Assembly: GCF_013036045.1 (NCBI RefSeq)
Contig: NZ_WTPX01000010.1
Coordinates: 1-59,380 of the forward strand
DNA length: 59,380 bases
Direction of reading: 5' to 3'
Source: Alienimonas chondri
Lineage (GTDB): Bacteria > Planctomycetota > Planctomycetia > Planctomycetales > Planctomycetaceae
In this document: one piece after another, positions 57,940-59,380 of the stretch
How positions within the stretch are numbered: position 1 is the first letter of the stretch
Layout: each line of letters opens with the position of its first letter
Notes under the pieces: model-generated
What the model was told of the DNA's origin: nothing
Databases searched by the model: none
What the model saw: only the letters and a program-made list of their open reading frames with translations
Made by a program: the position numbers and the translations under genes

Positions 57940-59196
57940 TTGTTGAAACTGCTCACATCCCCCGCGGCCATCGCCGCGGCGCTGACCGCCGGCTTCCTCG
58001 TCGCCTGCGGCGAGGGCGGCCCGCTGACGCATTCGCTCATCACCCGCTACGCGCTCGGTCACCCATTGGCCGTCGCCACGGTGGCGCTGTTCTTCGCGGG
58101 CGCCGCCGCGGTCGCCATGCGGGCGGTCGGCCATCGCTCGGAGCGAAGCGCCGTCGCCGCGCTCGCAGAGTGCCGGTTTGAATACGACGCCGACGCGCTC
58201 ACTTGGGCAGGTGATTCGAAGCTGGCCGCCCCGGCCCGCGTGCGAGGGCTGCTCCTCGACCCCCCGCCGGCCGATCGGGCCGAAGCGCGCCTGACCACGC
58301 TGCACGAAACTGCCGCCGACCGCCTGCACGATTCCTACGGGCTGGTCCGTACGATCACCTGGGCCGTGCCGATCCTGGGGTTCCTGGGCACGGTCGTGGG
58401 GATCACGCTGGCGATCGCGGGGATCGACCCCGACGGATTGGGCGAATCGCTGGGCGAAGTGACGGGTGGCCTCGCCGTCGCGTTCGACACTACCGCGCTC
58501 GCGCTGGCCCTCTCGCTGGTGCTGGTCTTCAGCACCCATGCGGTGCAGGGGGCGGAGCTGAGCAACCTCGAACGACTGCGGGACGCGGCGTTCCGCACCC
58601 TGCTGCCCCTGTGTCCGGCGGTCGAAGACGACCCGATACGAGCAGCCGCTTCGGACGTGGCCGATCAGATGCGCCGTCGCGCCGGCGATCTCGCCGAGGT
58701 GCACGCCGCGGCGTGGCGCGGCAGTTTGGAAGAGATGCGAACCGCCTGGTCGGAGACGCTGAGCGAAAGCCGAGCCGTGTTCGCCGAGGGCGTGCGGGCG
58801 GAGACCTCCGCCGTCGTCGAGGCCGCCGAACGCCGCCAGCAAGCCGCCGCGAACGAGTTTCTCTCCGCCGTGCGGGCCGCCTCGGAGAGCATGACGGGCG
58901 CCGTGTCACGCTGGAGCGACGGCATCGAACGCGCGGCCGACGCGGAGATCGACCGGGCCGACCGACTCGGCCAACTCGCCGAATCCATGGAGCGACTCGC
59001 GGAGCGGGCCGAGGCTCAGGCGATGATCGCCGGCCGGATCGACGCGGGACTCGCCAGCGTTCACGAAGCCGGCCAGTTCGAGGAAGCCGTGCATTCGCTG
59101 ACCGCGGCGGCTCACCTGCTGACGGTGCGTCTCGGCAGCGTGCAGACGCAGCAGGGCGCCGCCTCCGCCCCCGCCCCGTTGAGGCGGGCGGCCTAA
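57940..59196 (+). CDS. MotA/TolQ/ExbB-like proton channel protein
   Basis: 418 residues. Seen: 'AAALTAGFLVACGEGGPL' and 'PLAVATVALFFAGAAAVAM' as N-terminal helices, the channel signature 'VPILGFLGTVVGITLAIAGI' and 'GLAVAFDTTALALALSLVLV', then a long coiled coil (about 230-400). TolQ/ExbB proteins use the proton-motive force to energise outer-membrane or periplasmic work. The start is TTG at 57940 or 57943: no ATG or GTG lies in frame after an upstream stop at 57874. The ExbD-like gene follows 24 bases downstream. A 135-base gap separates it from DUF1501; nothing obvious in it. Confidence 0.85.
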   Translation: MLKLLTSPAAIAAALTAGFLVACGEGGPLTHSLITRYALGHPLAVATVALFFAGAAAVAMRAVGHRSERSAVAALAECRFEYDADALTWAGDSKLAAPARVRGLLLDPPPADRAEARLTTLHETAADRLHDSYGLVRTITWAVPILGFLGTVVGITLAIAGIDPDGLGESLGEVTGGLAVAFDTTALALALSLVLVFSTHAVQGAELSNLERLRDAAFRTLLPLCPAVEDDPIRAAASDVADQMRRRAGDLAEVHAAAWRGSLEEMRTAWSETLSESRAVFAEGVRAETSAVVEAAERRQQAAANEFLSAVRAASESMTGAVSRWSDGIERAADAEIDRADRLGQLAESMERLAERAEAQAMIAGRIDAGLASVHEAGQFEEAVHSLTAAAHLLTVRLGSVQTQQGAASAPAPLRRAA

Positions 59197-59220
59197 CGGC
59201 GCCGGCAGAACCCTCCGCCC

Positions 59221-59380
59221 ATGCGACGCGCCAGCGGTCCGAACGTCAGTCTGTTCCCCTTCCTGACGGTGCTGCTCTGCGCCAGCGGGACGCTGATCGT
59301 GCTGTTGATCGCACTCTCGCAGCACGTTCGCGACGCTCCCCCGACGGCCCCGCCGGTCGTGGAGACCCCGCCTGTCGCCC
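59221..59380 (+). CDS. ExbD/TolR-like protein (partial, C-terminus off window)
   Basis: The first 53 residues, running off the right edge. Seen: a basic start and one transmembrane helix ('SLFPFLTVLLCASGTLIVLL') followed by a Pro-rich linker, matching the N-terminus 'NVSLFPFLxVLLC' of planctomycete proteins found after the TolQ-like gene. It would be the third-helix partner of a TolQ-TolR-like motor. The rest must be read outside the window. Confidence 0.7.
   Translation, partial: MRRASGPNVSLFPFLTVLLCASGTLIVLLIALSQHVRDAPPTAPPVVETPPVA

Noticed and set aside
1-59380. CRISPR arrays, insertion sequences, phage genes, rRNA or tRNA genes
   Set aside because: No direct repeats with spacers, no transposase or integrase motifs, and no convincing tRNA-like or rRNA-like sequence could be found by eye. 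A dedicated tRNA search would be needed to exclude a small RNA gene.

Overview
This is a GC-rich window (roughly two thirds G+C by eye) whose gene content points to a member of the Planctomycetota, probably Planctomycetales. The markers are a DUF1549/DUF1553 plus DUF1501 pair, TolQ/ExbD-like proteins of the planctomycete type, MoxR-DUF58-BatA-VWA genes, tetrahydromethanopterin (H4MPT)-linked C1 genes, frequent GTG and TTG starts, and few clear Shine-Dalgarno sites. Genus is not determined. I see no rRNA, tRNA, CRISPR array, insertion sequence or prophage. No gene-free stretch exceeds 300 bases.

Layout. 1-5067 (minus): mutL, a fused 3-dehydroquinase/shikimate dehydrogenase, shikimate kinase, and a prepilin peptidase cut by the left edge; the last three genes are chained by 4-base start/stop overlaps. 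5116-6973: a membrane protein of unknown function (minus) and a site-2 protease family protein (plus). 7002-16074 (minus): MoxR ATPase, DUF58, BatA-type VWA and a large VWA membrane protein, with three unrelated small genes lying between MoxR and DUF58. 16202-22013: secreted FAD oxidoreductase, small basic protein, AAA ATPase, and larC (nickel-pincer cofactor) with a histidine-rich tail coupled to a small membrane protein.

22029-31064 is a H4MPT C1 island. On the minus strand are fae, methylene-H4MPT dehydrogenase, bamA, a DUF447 protein and beta-RFAP synthase. Divergently on the plus strand are an ATP-grasp protein and a translationally coupled enolase-superfamily enzyme. Together these make part of the cofactor and perform the first formaldehyde-oxidation steps.

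31181-42514 (plus) is a seven-gene, tightly packed operon: a DUF4175-like membrane protein, a repeat-rich coiled-coil protein, a TPR-like protein, an NPCBM-domain protein and three consecutive trypsin/HtrA-like proteins. The first protease has an intact catalytic triad; the second has lost Asp and Ser; the third has lost all three residues and carries a degenerate alpha/beta-hydrolase-like tail. This operon and the MoxR-BatA locus look like two parts of one envelope-related system, and it is my main candidate for an undescribed system.

42597-49160: uppP (plus), then tyrA, a purL with fused PurS-like domains, a 2-hydroxyacid dehydrogenase and an inositol-monophosphatase family gene on the minus strand. 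49355-53473 encodes a 1372-residue protein with no recognisable domain. 53526-54731 is a multi-spanning membrane protein (minus). 54890-59380 holds the DUF1549-DUF1501 pair, a TolQ/ExbB-like protein and the start of an ExbD-like gene cut by the right edge.
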